Below, one piece after another: positions 24,759 to 34,135 of a stretch of 64,000 nt of DNA; the stretch's first letter is position 1, and every line of letters starts with the position of its first letter. Both the position numbers and the translations under genes were made by a program. Source of the stretch: Rhodospirillaceae bacterium (GTDB taxonomy: Bacteria > Pseudomonadota > Alphaproteobacteria > UBA8366); assembly GCA_002722095.1 (NCBI GenBank), contig PBKG01000006.1, positions 582,001-646,000 of the forward strand. The letters run 5' to 3'. The notes under the pieces are model-generated. The model was not told the DNA's origin and made no database searches. It saw only the letters and a program-made list of their open reading frames with translations.

Positions 24759-25733
24759 ATGGACACCGTCCGGCGCCTCTCGGACCTTTATCCGGAAATT
24801 GACCCTTACGACACCGGCAGTTTGGCGGTGGAGGACCCCCATTCCCTTTATTGGGAGCAATCGGGGAATCCCGATGGGGTCCCAGCGTTGTTTCTTCACG
24901 GGGGCCCAGGTTCGGGTGCGACCCCGGCGCATCGGCGATTTTTCGATCCCTCCCATTATCGCATCGTGATTTTCGACCAGCGGGGCGCGGGCCGGTCGAC
25001 GCCGCTCGGTTGTCTCGAGAACAACACGACGTCTCGTCTCATTTCCGATATCGAAGCGCTGCGTGTTCGATTGGGGATAGAGAAGTGGCTGGTTTTTGGG
25101 GGTTCCTGGGGTTCAAGCCTGGCACTTGCCTATGCCGCGGCCCATGCGGACAGATGTTTGGGCCTTGTTTTGCGGGGAATATTTCTTTGCCGCCGCCAGG
25201 AAGTCGAATGGTTTATGACCGGCATGCGCACGGTGTTCCCCGAAGCATGGCATGCATTCGCCGACCATTTGCCTGCTGAAGAACGGGATGATCTGCTTAA
25301 TAATTACTACACACGGCTCACCGATCCTGACCCGGAGGTTCATTTGCCGGCGGCAAAGGCCTGGAGTCGCTACGAAGGGGCGTGTTCGACCCTAAAACCG
25401 AGCCCCGAGACCATCGCAGCCTTCGATAACCCCAAGCTTGCGCTCGGGTTGGCGCGGATAGAGGCACACTATTTCCGTCACGGTCTTTATTTCGAGGAAG
25501 GGGAACTGCTGGCGAATGTGGACCGGTTTCGCCACTTGCCCGGCGCGATCATCCAAGGCCGCTACGATATCGTATGTCCGATCCGTACGGCGGATGCCCT
25601 CGCGCGTGCCTGGCCGGAAGCGGAATACACGATTGTTCCCGATGCCGGTCACTCGGCGATGGAACCGGGCATCCTGAGGGCACTTGTAAAAGCGACAGAT
25701 AGCTTTCGTTCGCTCGAAGTACCGCCCAAATAG
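24759..25733 (+). CDS. pip: Prolyl iminopeptidase (alpha/beta hydrolase)
   Basis: A 324-residue S33-family peptidase that removes N-terminal proline from peptides. The oxyanion motif HGGPG is at 47-51 and the nucleophile Ser116 in GGSWG. The acid is probably the Asp of GRYDIVCP, and the base His is in DAGHSAMEPG. Opening residues LYPEIDPYDTG are typical of Pip. The start at 24759 gives the family's normal length; the longer frame runs through the divergent nuclease gene. Confidence 0.93.
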   Translation: MDTVRRLSDLYPEIDPYDTGSLAVEDPHSLYWEQSGNPDGVPALFLHGGPGSGATPAHRRFFDPSHYRIVIFDQRGAGRSTPLGCLENNTTSRLISDIEALRVRLGIEKWLVFGGSWGSSLALAYAAAHADRCLGLVLRGIFLCRRQEVEWFMTGMRTVFPEAWHAFADHLPAEERDDLLNNYYTRLTDPDPEVHLPAAKAWSRYEGACSTLKPSPETIAAFDNPKLALGLARIEAHYFRHGLYFEEGELLANVDRFRHLPGAIIQGRYDIVCPIRTADALARAWPEAEYTIVPDAGHSAMEPGILRALVKATDSFRSLEVPPK

Positions 25734-25838
25734 TGCCAAGTAATTCCATATCGGAAGTAGATTCGTTACAAATTAAGCACTTGCGCAATACCAAATTGCC
25801 CCTATGATGCGGAAAAAATAACCGGAGCATCGGGAATC

Positions 25839-26408
25839 TTGGCTTTGTTGACGCTCAAAAAGCGAGTTTTGGCGGCGACCGCCCTTGTATTGGGACGGGG
25901 CGCAGCAGTTTTGCTTGCTTTTTGGCTGGCAATCGCGCCGGCGGCGGCTGGCAACAAAGACCCCGCTTTCATCAAGCTTGGCGGTGGCGATATTGGCAGC
26001 TGTTGTGCCGATCGGGATCAAGCAGGTGTTTTCAGCATCGAATACCGTGCCGGCCCCGACCTGGAATTGTTACATATTCGGCCTTCATTGGGTGTGTTCG
26101 GGACCACCGATGCCAGCATTTATGGCTGGTTTGGTCTCTCAGGCGACATTTTTTTCGGCCGACGCATCGTATTGACGCTTGGCTCCGCGGTTGGATTTTA
26201 TCTCGATGGCGAAGGCCAAGATTTGGGGCATGTGCTTGAATTTCGTTCAGGTGCCGAGATCGCCTGGCGGTTCGATAATCGCGCCCGCCTCGGCATTGGC
26301 GTAACTCATCTGTCCAACGCCAACATCGCGGATAAGAATCCAGGCACCGAAACAGTGATGCTGATCTATTCGCATCCGCTTAAAAGCCTTTTCAGCGACA
26401 AAAAATAG
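25839..26408 (+). CDS. PagL-like lipid A 3-O-deacylase
   Basis: A roughly 189-residue outer-membrane beta-barrel enzyme of the PagL family. A signal peptide (about 1-37) is followed by amphipathic strands, and the catalytic His157 and Ser159 are in THLSNANI with a downstream Glu171. PagL removes the 3-linked acyl chain of lipid A. The start is uncertain: the frame opens with TTG at 25839, with GGAG 11 bases upstream, and no ATG lies before the signal peptide core. The C-terminus is unusually basic (SDKK) for a barrel. Confidence 0.75.
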   Translation: MALLTLKKRVLAATALVLGRGAAVLLAFWLAIAPAAAGNKDPAFIKLGGGDIGSCCADRDQAGVFSIEYRAGPDLELLHIRPSLGVFGTTDASIYGWFGLSGDIFFGRRIVLTLGSAVGFYLDGEGQDLGHVLEFRSGAEIAWRFDNRARLGIGVTHLSNANIADKNPGTETVMLIYSHPLKSLFSDKK

Positions 26409-26465
26409 GGCGGTTCGCCCGAAAGAATTCGTCATCCGCTGCTTGTCTATCGGCAACACCCTGTG

Positions 26466-26474
26466 TGGTATAGT
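26466..26474 (+). promoter_or_regulatory. Extended -10 promoter of tRNA-Arg
   Basis: TGG followed by TATAGT (26469-26474) makes an extended -10 element. A possible -35 TTGTCT at 26443 is 20 bases away, too far to be strong. Transcription would start about 18 bases before the tRNA. Confidence 0.5.
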
Positions 26475-26498
26475 CGCGCCCGCACACAAAACTGCCAT

Positions 26499-26575
26499 GG
26501 CCCCGTAGCTCAGTTGGATAGAGCATCAGATTCCTAATCTGAGGGTCGCAGGTTCGAATCCTGCCGGGGTCACCA
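26499..26575 (+). tRNA. tRNA-Arg (anticodon CCT)
   Basis: A 77-base cloverleaf with encoded CCA. The acceptor stem GGCCCCG pairs with CGGGGTC, the D-arm has AGCTCAGTTGGATAGAGC, and the anticodon stem TCAGA/TCTGA holds the loop TTCCTAA with anticodon CCT. The T-arm loop is TTCGAAT and the CCA end is at 26573-26575. It reads the AGG arginine codon. Such tRNA-Arg genes are common integration sites, but no integrase or attachment repeat follows. Confidence 0.97.
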
Positions 26576-26613
26576 GCTAATCAGGCGAAATTTGCAAACT
26601 ACGAGGTTCTGTC

Positions 26614-27408
26614 ATGTCCGATGCCGATACCAAAATACTTGCCGTTAAGGACGGCGCCGTCGGGCGGTTTACGATCAATAACCCCGAAAAACGCAACTGC
26701 GTGTCGCTCGCCATGTGGCAGCGGATCGGCGATGTGTTTGCGGAATGGTCGGCAGACCCTGAGATAAGAGCAATTGTGGTCACCGGCGCGGGCGACAAGA
26801 GCTTTTGCGCCGGTGCCGACATAAAGGAATTCGCAACCTTGCGCAGTACGCCGGAACAAATCGCCCATTATGAGGCGATTTCAGATCGGGCGTTGGAGAA
26901 CATTGCCGCCGCGCCGAAGCCGATCATTGCGCGTATCGACGGGGCCTGCATCGGCGGCGGCTTCGAGCTGGCGCTGCTGTGCGATATACGCATCGCTGCC
27001 GATCGTGCCACTTTTGGCGTGACCCCGGCGCGGGTGGGCCATGGCTATAGTCTTGCCAATATTCGCCTGCTGTTGGCCCATATGTCTGTCTCGGTAACGC
27101 GCGAAATTTTATTCACCGCCCGTCATTTTCCAGCTGAAGACGCGCTCCGCTGGGGAGTGCTCAATCAGGTGACGGCAGCGGAGAAACTGGACGCCGTCGT
27201 CGATGCGATTGCCGAAGAAATTGCCGCCAACGCCCCGTTGACGGTCAAGGCAGCAAAGCTGACCACGGCGGAAGCGATCAAACCTCAGGATCAATGTGAC
27301 GAGGCCTTGATCCGCCAGGCAATACAAGATTGCTACGAAAGCGAGGATTATCGCGAAGGGCAGCTCGCGTTTGCCGAGAAAAGGAAGCCCGCATTCAAGG
27401 GTCGGTAA
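26614..27408 (+). CDS. Enoyl-CoA hydratase/isomerase family protein
   Basis: A 264-residue crotonase-fold enzyme. The oxyanion-hole segments are GDKSFCAGADIKEF (about 65-78) and IDGACIGGGFELALLCDIRIA (about 108-128). The position of the first catalytic glutamate is occupied by VGHGYS, and the second glutamate is not obvious, so hydratase activity on a classical enoyl-CoA is not certain. Isomerase, lyase or decarboxylase variants use the same fold. A GAGG ribosome site precedes the ATG. It lies just after the tRNA and stands alone. Confidence 0.85.
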   Translation: MSDADTKILAVKDGAVGRFTINNPEKRNCVSLAMWQRIGDVFAEWSADPEIRAIVVTGAGDKSFCAGADIKEFATLRSTPEQIAHYEAISDRALENIAAAPKPIIARIDGACIGGGFELALLCDIRIAADRATFGVTPARVGHGYSLANIRLLLAHMSVSVTREILFTARHFPAEDALRWGVLNQVTAAEKLDAVVDAIAEEIAANAPLTVKAAKLTTAEAIKPQDQCDEALIRQAIQDCYESEDYREGQLAFAEKRKPAFKGR

Positions 27409-27424
27409 AGCGAACGACCGAAGT

Positions 27425-28273
27425 TTAGTCTTTCCACCAATCCTCGGGATCGGTGATTTTTTTATCGTCGATATTGATCACCTTTGTTCCATGCGGTACA
27501 GCCAGCATGTTGATAGAGGCTAGTCGTTCGACTTCGAACACATACTCCGGATTTTCATAGAAATTGTCCCGCCGGAATAACAATGGCGTATGCCAATAGG
27601 CCTCGTATCCGAGCTCTAAAACGAAAGAAATCAACGCCGGTGACTTTTCCTTCCGATCGTTCTCCACATAGAGAAATGGTTTGTGGGTCTTGATAAACTC
27701 GGCCGCGCCTTTCAACACATCGAGCTCCATGCCTTCGCAATCGACTTTTAGTAACCGACAGCTTTCGAGCTTCAACATATTATCGAGGGTGCCAACAATT
27801 ACGGATTCATAGTCAGATGGATTGGTAGCCCCCGGCTGTTCACCGATCGAAATTGACCCGAAATTGCCGGATTTTCTGTAGTTCGGTCGCAACATACGGG
27901 CCTTGCCCGGCTGTTTGCCGATTGCGAACTGCAAAGGCTGAATTTGATCGAGCCCGTTGAGACCTACATTGGCGCAAAGAAGCTGGAACACTCCCCGTTG
28001 CGGTTCGAAGGCGACCACATGGCCCTTTGGGCCGACCGCCTCGGCGATGGGGATCGTATGACTACCGATATTTGCACCCACTTCGACGACCGTGTCCCCG
28101 GGCCTGAGGAGCTGCATGAGGAATTTGGCCTCACCGCCATTGTACTCGCCGTAAAGCTCGAGCGACCGGCCGATAAACTCGTCATGGCGGTTGAACAGCA
28201 TCAAGCCGTGGCGGCAACGTTTCAGAATATTGTTGCCGGCTTCCAGGATAGGTTCGCGGTCGGATTTGGCCAT
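27425..28273 (-). CDS. FkbM-family methyltransferase
   Basis: A 282-residue SAM-dependent methyltransferase of the FkbM type. Motif I is TVVEVGANIGSHTIP (about 60-74), followed by VVAFEPQRGVFQLLCANVGLN and the VDCEGMELDVLKGA motif near 178-192. FkbM enzymes O-methylate sugars or natural products; the substrate here is unknown. It is the last gene of a tight four-gene minus-strand operon (SMP-30, TauD, TauD, FkbM), only 18 bases after the upstream TauD gene. The gap to enoyl-CoA hydratase on the other strand is 16 bases. Confidence 0.88.
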   Translation of the reverse strand: MAKSDREPILEAGNNILKRCRHGLMLFNRHDEFIGRSLELYGEYNGGEAKFLMQLLRPGDTVVEVGANIGSHTIPIAEAVGPKGHVVAFEPQRGVFQLLCANVGLNGLDQIQPLQFAIGKQPGKARMLRPNYRKSGNFGSISIGEQPGATNPSDYESVIVGTLDNMLKLESCRLLKVDCEGMELDVLKGAAEFIKTHKPFLYVENDRKEKSPALISFVLELGYEAYWHTPLLFRRDNFYENPEYVFEVERLASINMLAVPHGTKVINIDDKKITDPEDWWKD

Positions 28274-28291
28274 TCTCGTTCTGTAGGGCGC

Positions 28292-29140
28292 CTAAATTGG
28301 CACGTCGCCTTTGATCGTGGTGCGATGCATGTGCCGAATATAGCTGGGGTCGTCGAGTTGCGAGAGATCGGCGATATGAAGCACGCACCGATTGTCCCAA
28401 AAGCCAAGGTCGCCGGATTGCCATCGATGCTCGTAGACGAAATCGGGCTGGGTGCTATGAGCGAAGATTTCTTCGAGGATGGCATTCGATTCCTCTTGCG
28501 GCAGACCTTCGATGGCCAGGGTGTGTTGCGGATTCGCGAAAATGGATTTGCGTCCGGTTTCGGGGTGAGTACGCACCAGCGGATGGGTGACCGCCGGGAC
28601 TTTTTGTTGCTGTTCTTCGGTTAACGACGTGTCGTAATTGCGGTTCGCATTATTGCGTCCGGCGAGATTCAACGCGCGTTTGTCTTCAATTGCGGTTTTT
28701 ATGGAATTCGGCAGGGTCTCGTAGGCGAGATACATGCTGGCGAAACTCGTATTGCCGCCTCGAGTAGGCAGTTCGACCGCGTAGAGCAACGAGCCGAGCG
28801 ACGGCTTTTCCATATATGCCAGATCCGAATGCCACATCGGCCCCGCGTCGGGGATGCCAATATATTCTCCGTTCTCGCGCTTTGTGGAGATCACCAGGAT
28901 GTCCGGATAGCCCGGTAACGTGGCGTCGTCTGCGGGGTGATGGTCCAGCGGACCGAAACGTTTGGAAAAATCGATTTGCTGTTGGGGCGTCAATGCCTGG
29001 TCGCGAAAAACAACCACCTGATAATCGAGATGCGCTTGATGAAGTTTGCTGAAAGTTTCCTGATCGAGCGGCCTCGACAAATCGACTCCGATGATTTCAG
29101 CGCCAAGGGCATCGGAAAGGGGGTTTACGGCGAGATTCAC
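28292..29140 (-). CDS. TauD/TfdA-family dioxygenase, copy 2 of a tandem pair
   Basis: A 282-residue Fe(II)/2-oxoglutarate dioxygenase. The iron ligands are His104 and Asp106 in MWHSDLAYM and the distal His255 in RCVLHIAD. An arginine in HMHRTTIKGD (near 273) is placed for 2-oxoglutarate. It starts with GTG at 29140-29138; no in-frame ATG is available. It is clearly paralogous to the next upstream gene (same start NPLSDALGAEI versus RPLSDALGAEI, same motif positions), with a 10-base gap. The substrate cannot be deduced. Confidence 0.88.
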   Translation of the reverse strand: MNLAVNPLSDALGAEIIGVDLSRPLDQETFSKLHQAHLDYQVVVFRDQALTPQQQIDFSKRFGPLDHHPADDATLPGYPDILVISTKRENGEYIGIPDAGPMWHSDLAYMEKPSLGSLLYAVELPTRGGNTSFASMYLAYETLPNSIKTAIEDKRALNLAGRNNANRNYDTSLTEEQQQKVPAVTHPLVRTHPETGRKSIFANPQHTLAIEGLPQEESNAILEEIFAHSTQPDFVYEHRWQSGDLGFWDNRCVLHIADLSQLDDPSYIRHMHRTTIKGDVPI

Positions 29141-29150
29141 GTCATACTCG

Positions 29151-29996
29151 TCAAACTGGTTTGCTACCTTTGATTATCGTCCGGTGCATATGGCGTACAT
29201 AGGTCGGGTCATCCATACGCGACAGATCCGCCTTATGAACCGTACAACGATTGTCCCAGAAGGTGAGATCGCCGATATGCCAGCGGTGCCAATAGACAAA
29301 CTCATCCCGTTCGCAATGTGTGAAAATCTGGTCCAGAATTTCTTTAGCTTCATCGTCCGGCACACCTTCGATTCCGACCGTATGTTGCTCATTGGCGAAG
29401 ATCGATTTGCGTCCGGTTTCCGGGTGGGTGCGAACCATGGGGTGATGTTGGGGTGGGCTATAACGGGTTTCCTGCTTGTATTGTCCGCTGTCGGGTCGGT
29501 CTTCGCGAAAGCGCCCCGTAAAAAAGACACCGTTTTTGCCGTCGATTGCCTCGAGGAGATCGTCGGGCAACGCTTCGTAGGCGGCATAGAGATTGGCAAA
29601 TCCGGTATTGCCGCCTTCGTCGGGAACTTCCAAGGCATAAAGCATCGAGCCTAGGGACGGGGTTTCTCGGAAACTTTGATCCGAATGCCACATGATGCCG
29701 GCGTCGGGCAGGCCGATAAATTCACCGTTTTCCCGTTTGGTCGAGATCATGGTCATATGCGGATATCCCGGGACCGATAATTGGGTTTCCGAAAACGGCA
29801 TCAACGGCCCGAAGCGTTCTGAAAAATCGCATTGGTGCTGCGGCGTGATTTTTTGATCTCGAATAATAATGACGAGATGGTCCAAATGGGCCTGATGCAC
29901 CTTAGCGAAGTCGTCGTCGGACAAGGGCTGGGATAGATCAAGCCCGACAATTTCGGCACCAAGTGCATCCGAAAGGGGACGGACGTCGAATGACAT
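29151..29996 (-). CDS. TauD/TfdA-family dioxygenase, copy 1 of a tandem pair
   Basis: A 281-residue paralog of the gene downstream, with iron ligands His104, Asp106 (MWHSDQSFR) and His254 (RCTVHKAD) all kept. So both copies should be active. A good ribosome site (AAGGAAAC) precedes the ATG. It follows the SMP-30 gene by 16 bases. Two adjacent dioxygenases of the same family suggest sequential hydroxylations, or two related substrates, in the same pathway. Confidence 0.88.
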   Translation of the reverse strand: MSFDVRPLSDALGAEIVGLDLSQPLSDDDFAKVHQAHLDHLVIIIRDQKITPQHQCDFSERFGPLMPFSETQLSVPGYPHMTMISTKRENGEFIGLPDAGIMWHSDQSFRETPSLGSMLYALEVPDEGGNTGFANLYAAYEALPDDLLEAIDGKNGVFFTGRFREDRPDSGQYKQETRYSPPQHHPMVRTHPETGRKSIFANEQHTVGIEGVPDDEAKEILDQIFTHCERDEFVYWHRWHIGDLTFWDNRCTVHKADLSRMDDPTYVRHMHRTIIKGSKPV

Positions 29997-30012
29997 TTGA
30001 TGTTTCCTTTTG

Positions 30013-30888
30013 CTAACCCGCGAAAAAGGTTTCCGGCAGTCCAGTCGCGCCTGTGCCGTGAATGGCGAAAAGTGCGCCCGCCAGCGGTTGTTCCTGCAGT
30101 TCTTCGTCTTCGAGAAACACCCGGCCCGACGTCACATAGAGTGTATCCAAATTTTCGCCGCCGAACGTGCACATGGTCGGGTGCTGGACCGGCAGTTCGA
30201 TGGTTTCGATCACCGTTCCGTCAGGTGCGTATTTGGCGATTGCCCAATGGCGTATATGAGCCGCCCAGTAATATCCCTCCGCGTCCACGGTCGCCCCGTC
30301 GATACGTGCGGGCTTGTCACGATTATCTACCCAAATGCGCTTGTTGGAGATGGCGCCGGTCTCGATGTCATAATCATATTGGAAGCAGGTCTGGCTGCGG
30401 GAGTCGGAAAAATACATCGTCTTGTTGTCGGGACTGAACGCAATGCCGTTGGAGCACTTCACCCCGTCATCCATCTTGTGAACGCTCAAATCCGGATCAA
30501 CTCGGTAGAGGGCGGCCGAGGCTTCGCCGGTATCATCGAGCGAGCCGCACCAATAACGCCCGCGCCGGTCGCACTTGCCGTCGTTCAAGCGATTGTCTGT
30601 CTTGCCAGGCTCGGGATCGTGGAACAGCTCGGCACTATTCTTGTCGAGATCGAGTTCGTAGAAGCCGGATTTTAGACCGGCGATCAGCCCGCCCTTTTCG
30701 CGAAACACGAACGAGCCGATCAGATCGGGCATCGCCCATTCATTGATGTCGCCCGACTTCGGATCCCAACGCTGAATTCGCGGCTTGCCTTTGGCATCGG
30801 TCCAGTAAAGCGCTTGGTCGCGCACATTCCACATTGGGCCTTCGCCGAGCGTATTTTTTGCTTCGACGAGTACTTCCACATCCGCCAT
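30013..30888 (-). CDS. SMP-30/gluconolactonase-family protein
   Basis: A 291-residue six-bladed propeller hydrolase of the SMP-30 group. Conserved metal-ligand segments are LGEGPMW (near 14), NDGKCD (near 104), CSNGIAFSP (near 149) and IDGATVDAEGYYW (near 199). Family members open sugar lactones or hydrolyse related esters. It is first in the operon, with an AGAGGA ribosome site before the ATG. Its presence with two dioxygenases hints at a catabolic or biosynthetic route with a lactone intermediate; this is inference. Confidence 0.9.
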   Translation of the reverse strand: MADVEVLVEAKNTLGEGPMWNVRDQALYWTDAKGKPRIQRWDPKSGDINEWAMPDLIGSFVFREKGGLIAGLKSGFYELDLDKNSAELFHDPEPGKTDNRLNDGKCDRRGRYWCGSLDDTGEASAALYRVDPDLSVHKMDDGVKCSNGIAFSPDNKTMYFSDSRSQTCFQYDYDIETGAISNKRIWVDNRDKPARIDGATVDAEGYYWAAHIRHWAIAKYAPDGTVIETIELPVQHPTMCTFGGENLDTLYVTSGRVFLEDEELQEQPLAGALFAIHGTGATGLPETFFAG

Positions 30889-31020
30889 GTTTAATCCTCT
30901 CTGCTGATCGTTAGGGCAGTATCACGAGCAATCATCCGCCTGGACCGAGTGCTCTTGAAGGGCACGCCTCCTGCCCTGCGTGTGCGTTTTTGTCTCCCTT
31001 TTCCCGGTCACTGCCGATTG

Positions 31021-32544
31021 CTATCGGCAACGGCCTTTCCCTTCGGTCAGATAATAAAACAGCTCGAACGGCTGATCGGAAGAGGGGACGGTTGGCGCAG
31101 CAATTTTTCGAGAGCGGAGCGAGGGAGGAAGCCCAGCACCGAAATATCGGTTTGCAAGGTCTTTCATGACCTGCGCCCAGTCACCGGCGCGTTTATGAGG
31201 CGACCAGACAATGAGGCATTGCCCTTTTTTCTCGTCGAGGGGTGGACGAAACCGAGCATGTTTTGTGCTGACGATGCGCGCGTCAGGAAAAAAGCGGCGA
31301 AGGTTTCCGCCGAGCGCATAGGGGTACCCGTCGGCCAAAATTGTGCCCCGATCAAAGCCTGCTTTTTTGATCTCGGTAGCGATCTCCCCATAGGGGATGT
31401 GCAGGTTGGTGTCCGATTTGGTCACCGGGTAAAGCAGAAATTTGCCAGCAAGTACGAGCGGAATCGCAAGTGCCACAATGCCGATGACGGCGGCGAAGAG
31501 ATGATGCCTGCGCACGGGAAGACTCGCAGCTTCAACGCGCGCGAAGCCATAGAGCGGCAGCAAAATAAGAATGAAGAATAGGTGATCGCGCACTTTGACA
31601 GCGCCGGATAGAAGAATAGCGATCAGAACAAATCCGGCTAAGAGCATATACGCGCCGGCCAAAATTCGGCGATGCCGCAAATTTTCATGCTCGAGTGGGC
31701 CGGCCCGCCAGAACGCTGAAAAAAATAATCCCAGCAGAATCGCCAAAAGCGGCAGCACGAAATTTACCGCACCGGACAACGCCTGAATAATTCCGTGCAC
31801 CGCCTTGGCCGCAAATGAAATCAGAGTCTTGTCCGCAAGGCGATCTTCGGCGAAACGACCGAGCTCGGCACTTTGCTCCAAAAGCCAAACCCCGTGCGGC
31901 GCGAATATGGCAGCTGCGAGCACACAGGCGGCCGCGAACTTGGCCGAGGCGAAGCGTTTGCGATAGGTGGCGTCCGTGGCAGCCGCAATCAACAGGGCTA
32001 ACGCGATAAGAGCAAAATTGTATTTTGTCAGTAATCCCAGTCCGCCCAGAATTCCGAGGGCGAGAAAGTCGAGCCAACCCGAGCGCTCGTCAAGTCGTAG
32101 AAGAGTGAAATAAAAACCTGCCAGGACCGCGATCAAGGCGACCGAATGGGTGAAACCGAGGACAGAATCCCAGCCCACGTAATAGAAAGTTATTGGCGAC
32201 AGAGCGGCGAGGGCTGCATTCTTCGAATCTTGAAACAGCAGGCAGCCGGCGCGGTAGAGCAGACAATAGGTCGCTGCGAGCAATAAAAACTTCAAACCCT
32301 CGACGACACCGACACCGACACCAAAAATACCCGTCAACACGATGGTCGCCCAAGTGAAGAGAGGCGGATTGCCGACCCCGTACCCGAGTGCCCAACTTTG
32401 CGAGAATACCAACTGCTCCGCATCGTCGCCGCCAGTTCCGGCGAACAAATTCGTACGTATTATCCAAAGGCCCGCGAGATAGAGCGCGACTGAAAGGTGG
32501 AAGCCACGGGTCGAGGTCAGCCAGATGTACCAGCGCGCGAACAT
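31021..32544 (-). CDS. GT-C glycosyltransferase (PMT/ArnT-like, GT39/GT83 group), downstream copy
   Basis: A 507-residue integral membrane protein with about ten to twelve helices. The conserved acidic first-loop motif GGDDAEQLVFSQSW (near 38-51) is the metal/acceptor site of ArnT-type transferases. They move a sugar from a polyprenyl phosphate to lipid A or another periplasmic acceptor. The C-terminal about 110 residues form a soluble domain ending in GKGRCR. It is a tandem paralog of the upstream gene (same motif and the same GKGxCR end). Start chosen at ATG 32544. Confidence 0.85.
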   Translation of the reverse strand: MFARWYIWLTSTRGFHLSVALYLAGLWIIRTNLFAGTGGDDAEQLVFSQSWALGYGVGNPPLFTWATIVLTGIFGVGVGVVEGLKFLLLAATYCLLYRAGCLLFQDSKNAALAALSPITFYYVGWDSVLGFTHSVALIAVLAGFYFTLLRLDERSGWLDFLALGILGGLGLLTKYNFALIALALLIAAATDATYRKRFASAKFAAACVLAAAIFAPHGVWLLEQSAELGRFAEDRLADKTLISFAAKAVHGIIQALSGAVNFVLPLLAILLGLFFSAFWRAGPLEHENLRHRRILAGAYMLLAGFVLIAILLSGAVKVRDHLFFILILLPLYGFARVEAASLPVRRHHLFAAVIGIVALAIPLVLAGKFLLYPVTKSDTNLHIPYGEIATEIKKAGFDRGTILADGYPYALGGNLRRFFPDARIVSTKHARFRPPLDEKKGQCLIVWSPHKRAGDWAQVMKDLANRYFGAGLPPSLRSRKIAAPTVPSSDQPFELFYYLTEGKGRCR

Positions 32545-32573
32545 TTTCTCAGCGTGCTGTTATGGCGCCGAGT

Positions 32574-34112
32574 TCAACGGCACTGTCCTTTACCGTCGGC
32601 TAAAACATAGGCGAGGCGGGCGGTTCGGCCACCGGGCGGCATTTCAGCACTTAAGGTGCGTGCGGGCGTGTCCAGGTTTATCCCTGCGTTTAGGATCAGA
32701 TTTGCCTGGTTCAAAAATTCTCGCCGACGCGTCCCGTCTGCGCGCGGCGTCCAGACCACAAGACATTTACCGTCGGTGCGGTCGCGGGGCGCAATATAGT
32801 GTGGCCACAAATAATCGAATACGCGGGACTCAGGGAACTGGCCGCGAAAATTCCCTGCGATTGGGTTGGTATGCCAGTCGGCAAAAATTGTGCCGTGCTT
32901 AAAGCCTGCGGCGCGGAGCTGATCCGCATAGGCCGAGTAGGGAATGTTGTAGTAGGCTTTGCTGCTGCGTCTCGGGTCAATGACGTACTTGAGAGCAAGT
33001 CCCACGAAAACGACACAGATTATTCCGGTCAACACTGCGGCGTACCCTTTGAAGCGCCAATCCTTGATTTCACTCAGTTTTACCCTGGCGAAAAACAGCA
33101 CCGGGAATAACAGAAGTATCATCATGTAATGGCTGCGAATGCGCGAAATGCCGAGCACCAATGTGCCGAGCAATGTCAAGCCGATGGCAATGATGAAAGT
33201 ACGAGCAAGGATGGTGTGATAGCGTTCAGCCTTGTCGTCTTTCCAATTCACTTTGCGGCAGGCGGGCCAGAACGCGATCAACAAAATCGCCAGCATTGGC
33301 ATCGATATATCGAAAAGTATCCGACCGACCTCCAAGATACCGAGCGCGCGCGTTCGAAAGAAGGTCTCGCTTCCCATTTGCGAAAAACGATCTACCGCGC
33401 GTTGATGCAGCAAATCCTGATTCTCGACCATCCAAATCGCGTGGGGCAAGTTGATGACAATGGCGATTGCGAGCGCCAAAAGAAGATACGGACTCAGAAC
33501 CCGCGGTCGCAGCCGCGTATCCAGCGCAGCGGCAATCAACAACGGGATCGCGAACAAAACGAATGTATATTTCGATAAAAATCCAAGCCCTATCAAAATG
33601 CCGAACAAAGCGTAATTTGTTGCCGAGCCGTTTTGTTCGAGACGCAGCAGGCCTAGGAACGTTGCGCCGATAAAGGCGATCATCAAAAGTGAATTAGAGT
33701 AATTGAAAACCGAATCCCAGGAGATGTAATAGACTGCAAAAAGGGAGAGGGTTGCGAGTGCTGCCAGTCGTTCATCGGCGAGCACGTGCCGGGCGACACG
33801 CCAGACCAGATAATATGCAGACCAAAGCAGTACAAACTTCAAGGTCACTACCGCCAGGACATTCACGCCGAAAATTTGTTGGAACAGGATGACCAGCCAA
33901 GTAATCAAAGGCGGGTTGCCAGTGCTGTAACCGAGTTCGAGCGATTGCGAGAAAATCAGTTGTTCCGCATCATCGGGACCGATGCCCGGAAATACCGCCC
34001 ATCGTAGAAACCAGCACCAGACAATGACGCCAGTTATGATCGTCAGCACGCCGCGTTTTGAACCGATGAAGCCGAGGTTGGCCTCGAGTAGCGCGTCCAG
34101 TTTCTGTTTCAT
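32574..34112 (-). CDS. GT-C glycosyltransferase (PMT/ArnT-like), upstream copy
   Basis: A 512-residue membrane transferase with the GPDDAEQLIFSQS first-loop motif at about residues 43-55, a YSTGNPPLITW segment, and a soluble C-terminal region. I chose ATG 34112 because the longer frame would overlap the LABN gene. The two GT-C genes are 29 bases apart and diverged enough to have different acceptors or donors. With the neighbouring GT2 and LABN genes this forms a complete polyprenyl-phosphate sugar pathway. Confidence 0.85.
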   Translation of the reverse strand: MKQKLDALLEANLGFIGSKRGVLTIITGVIVWCWFLRWAVFPGIGPDDAEQLIFSQSLELGYSTGNPPLITWLVILFQQIFGVNVLAVVTLKFVLLWSAYYLVWRVARHVLADERLAALATLSLFAVYYISWDSVFNYSNSLLMIAFIGATFLGLLRLEQNGSATNYALFGILIGLGFLSKYTFVLFAIPLLIAAALDTRLRPRVLSPYLLLALAIAIVINLPHAIWMVENQDLLHQRAVDRFSQMGSETFFRTRALGILEVGRILFDISMPMLAILLIAFWPACRKVNWKDDKAERYHTILARTFIIAIGLTLLGTLVLGISRIRSHYMMILLLFPVLFFARVKLSEIKDWRFKGYAAVLTGIICVVFVGLALKYVIDPRRSSKAYYNIPYSAYADQLRAAGFKHGTIFADWHTNPIAGNFRGQFPESRVFDYLWPHYIAPRDRTDGKCLVVWTPRADGTRRREFLNQANLILNAGINLDTPARTLSAEMPPGGRTARLAYVLADGKGQCR

Positions 34113-34135
34113 GGCAGGGCCTTGGAATTTTCGAA

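Noticed and set aside
26499..27408. Integration site at tRNA-Arg
   Set aside because: No integrase, no repeat of the tRNA 3' end and no mobile genes follow.
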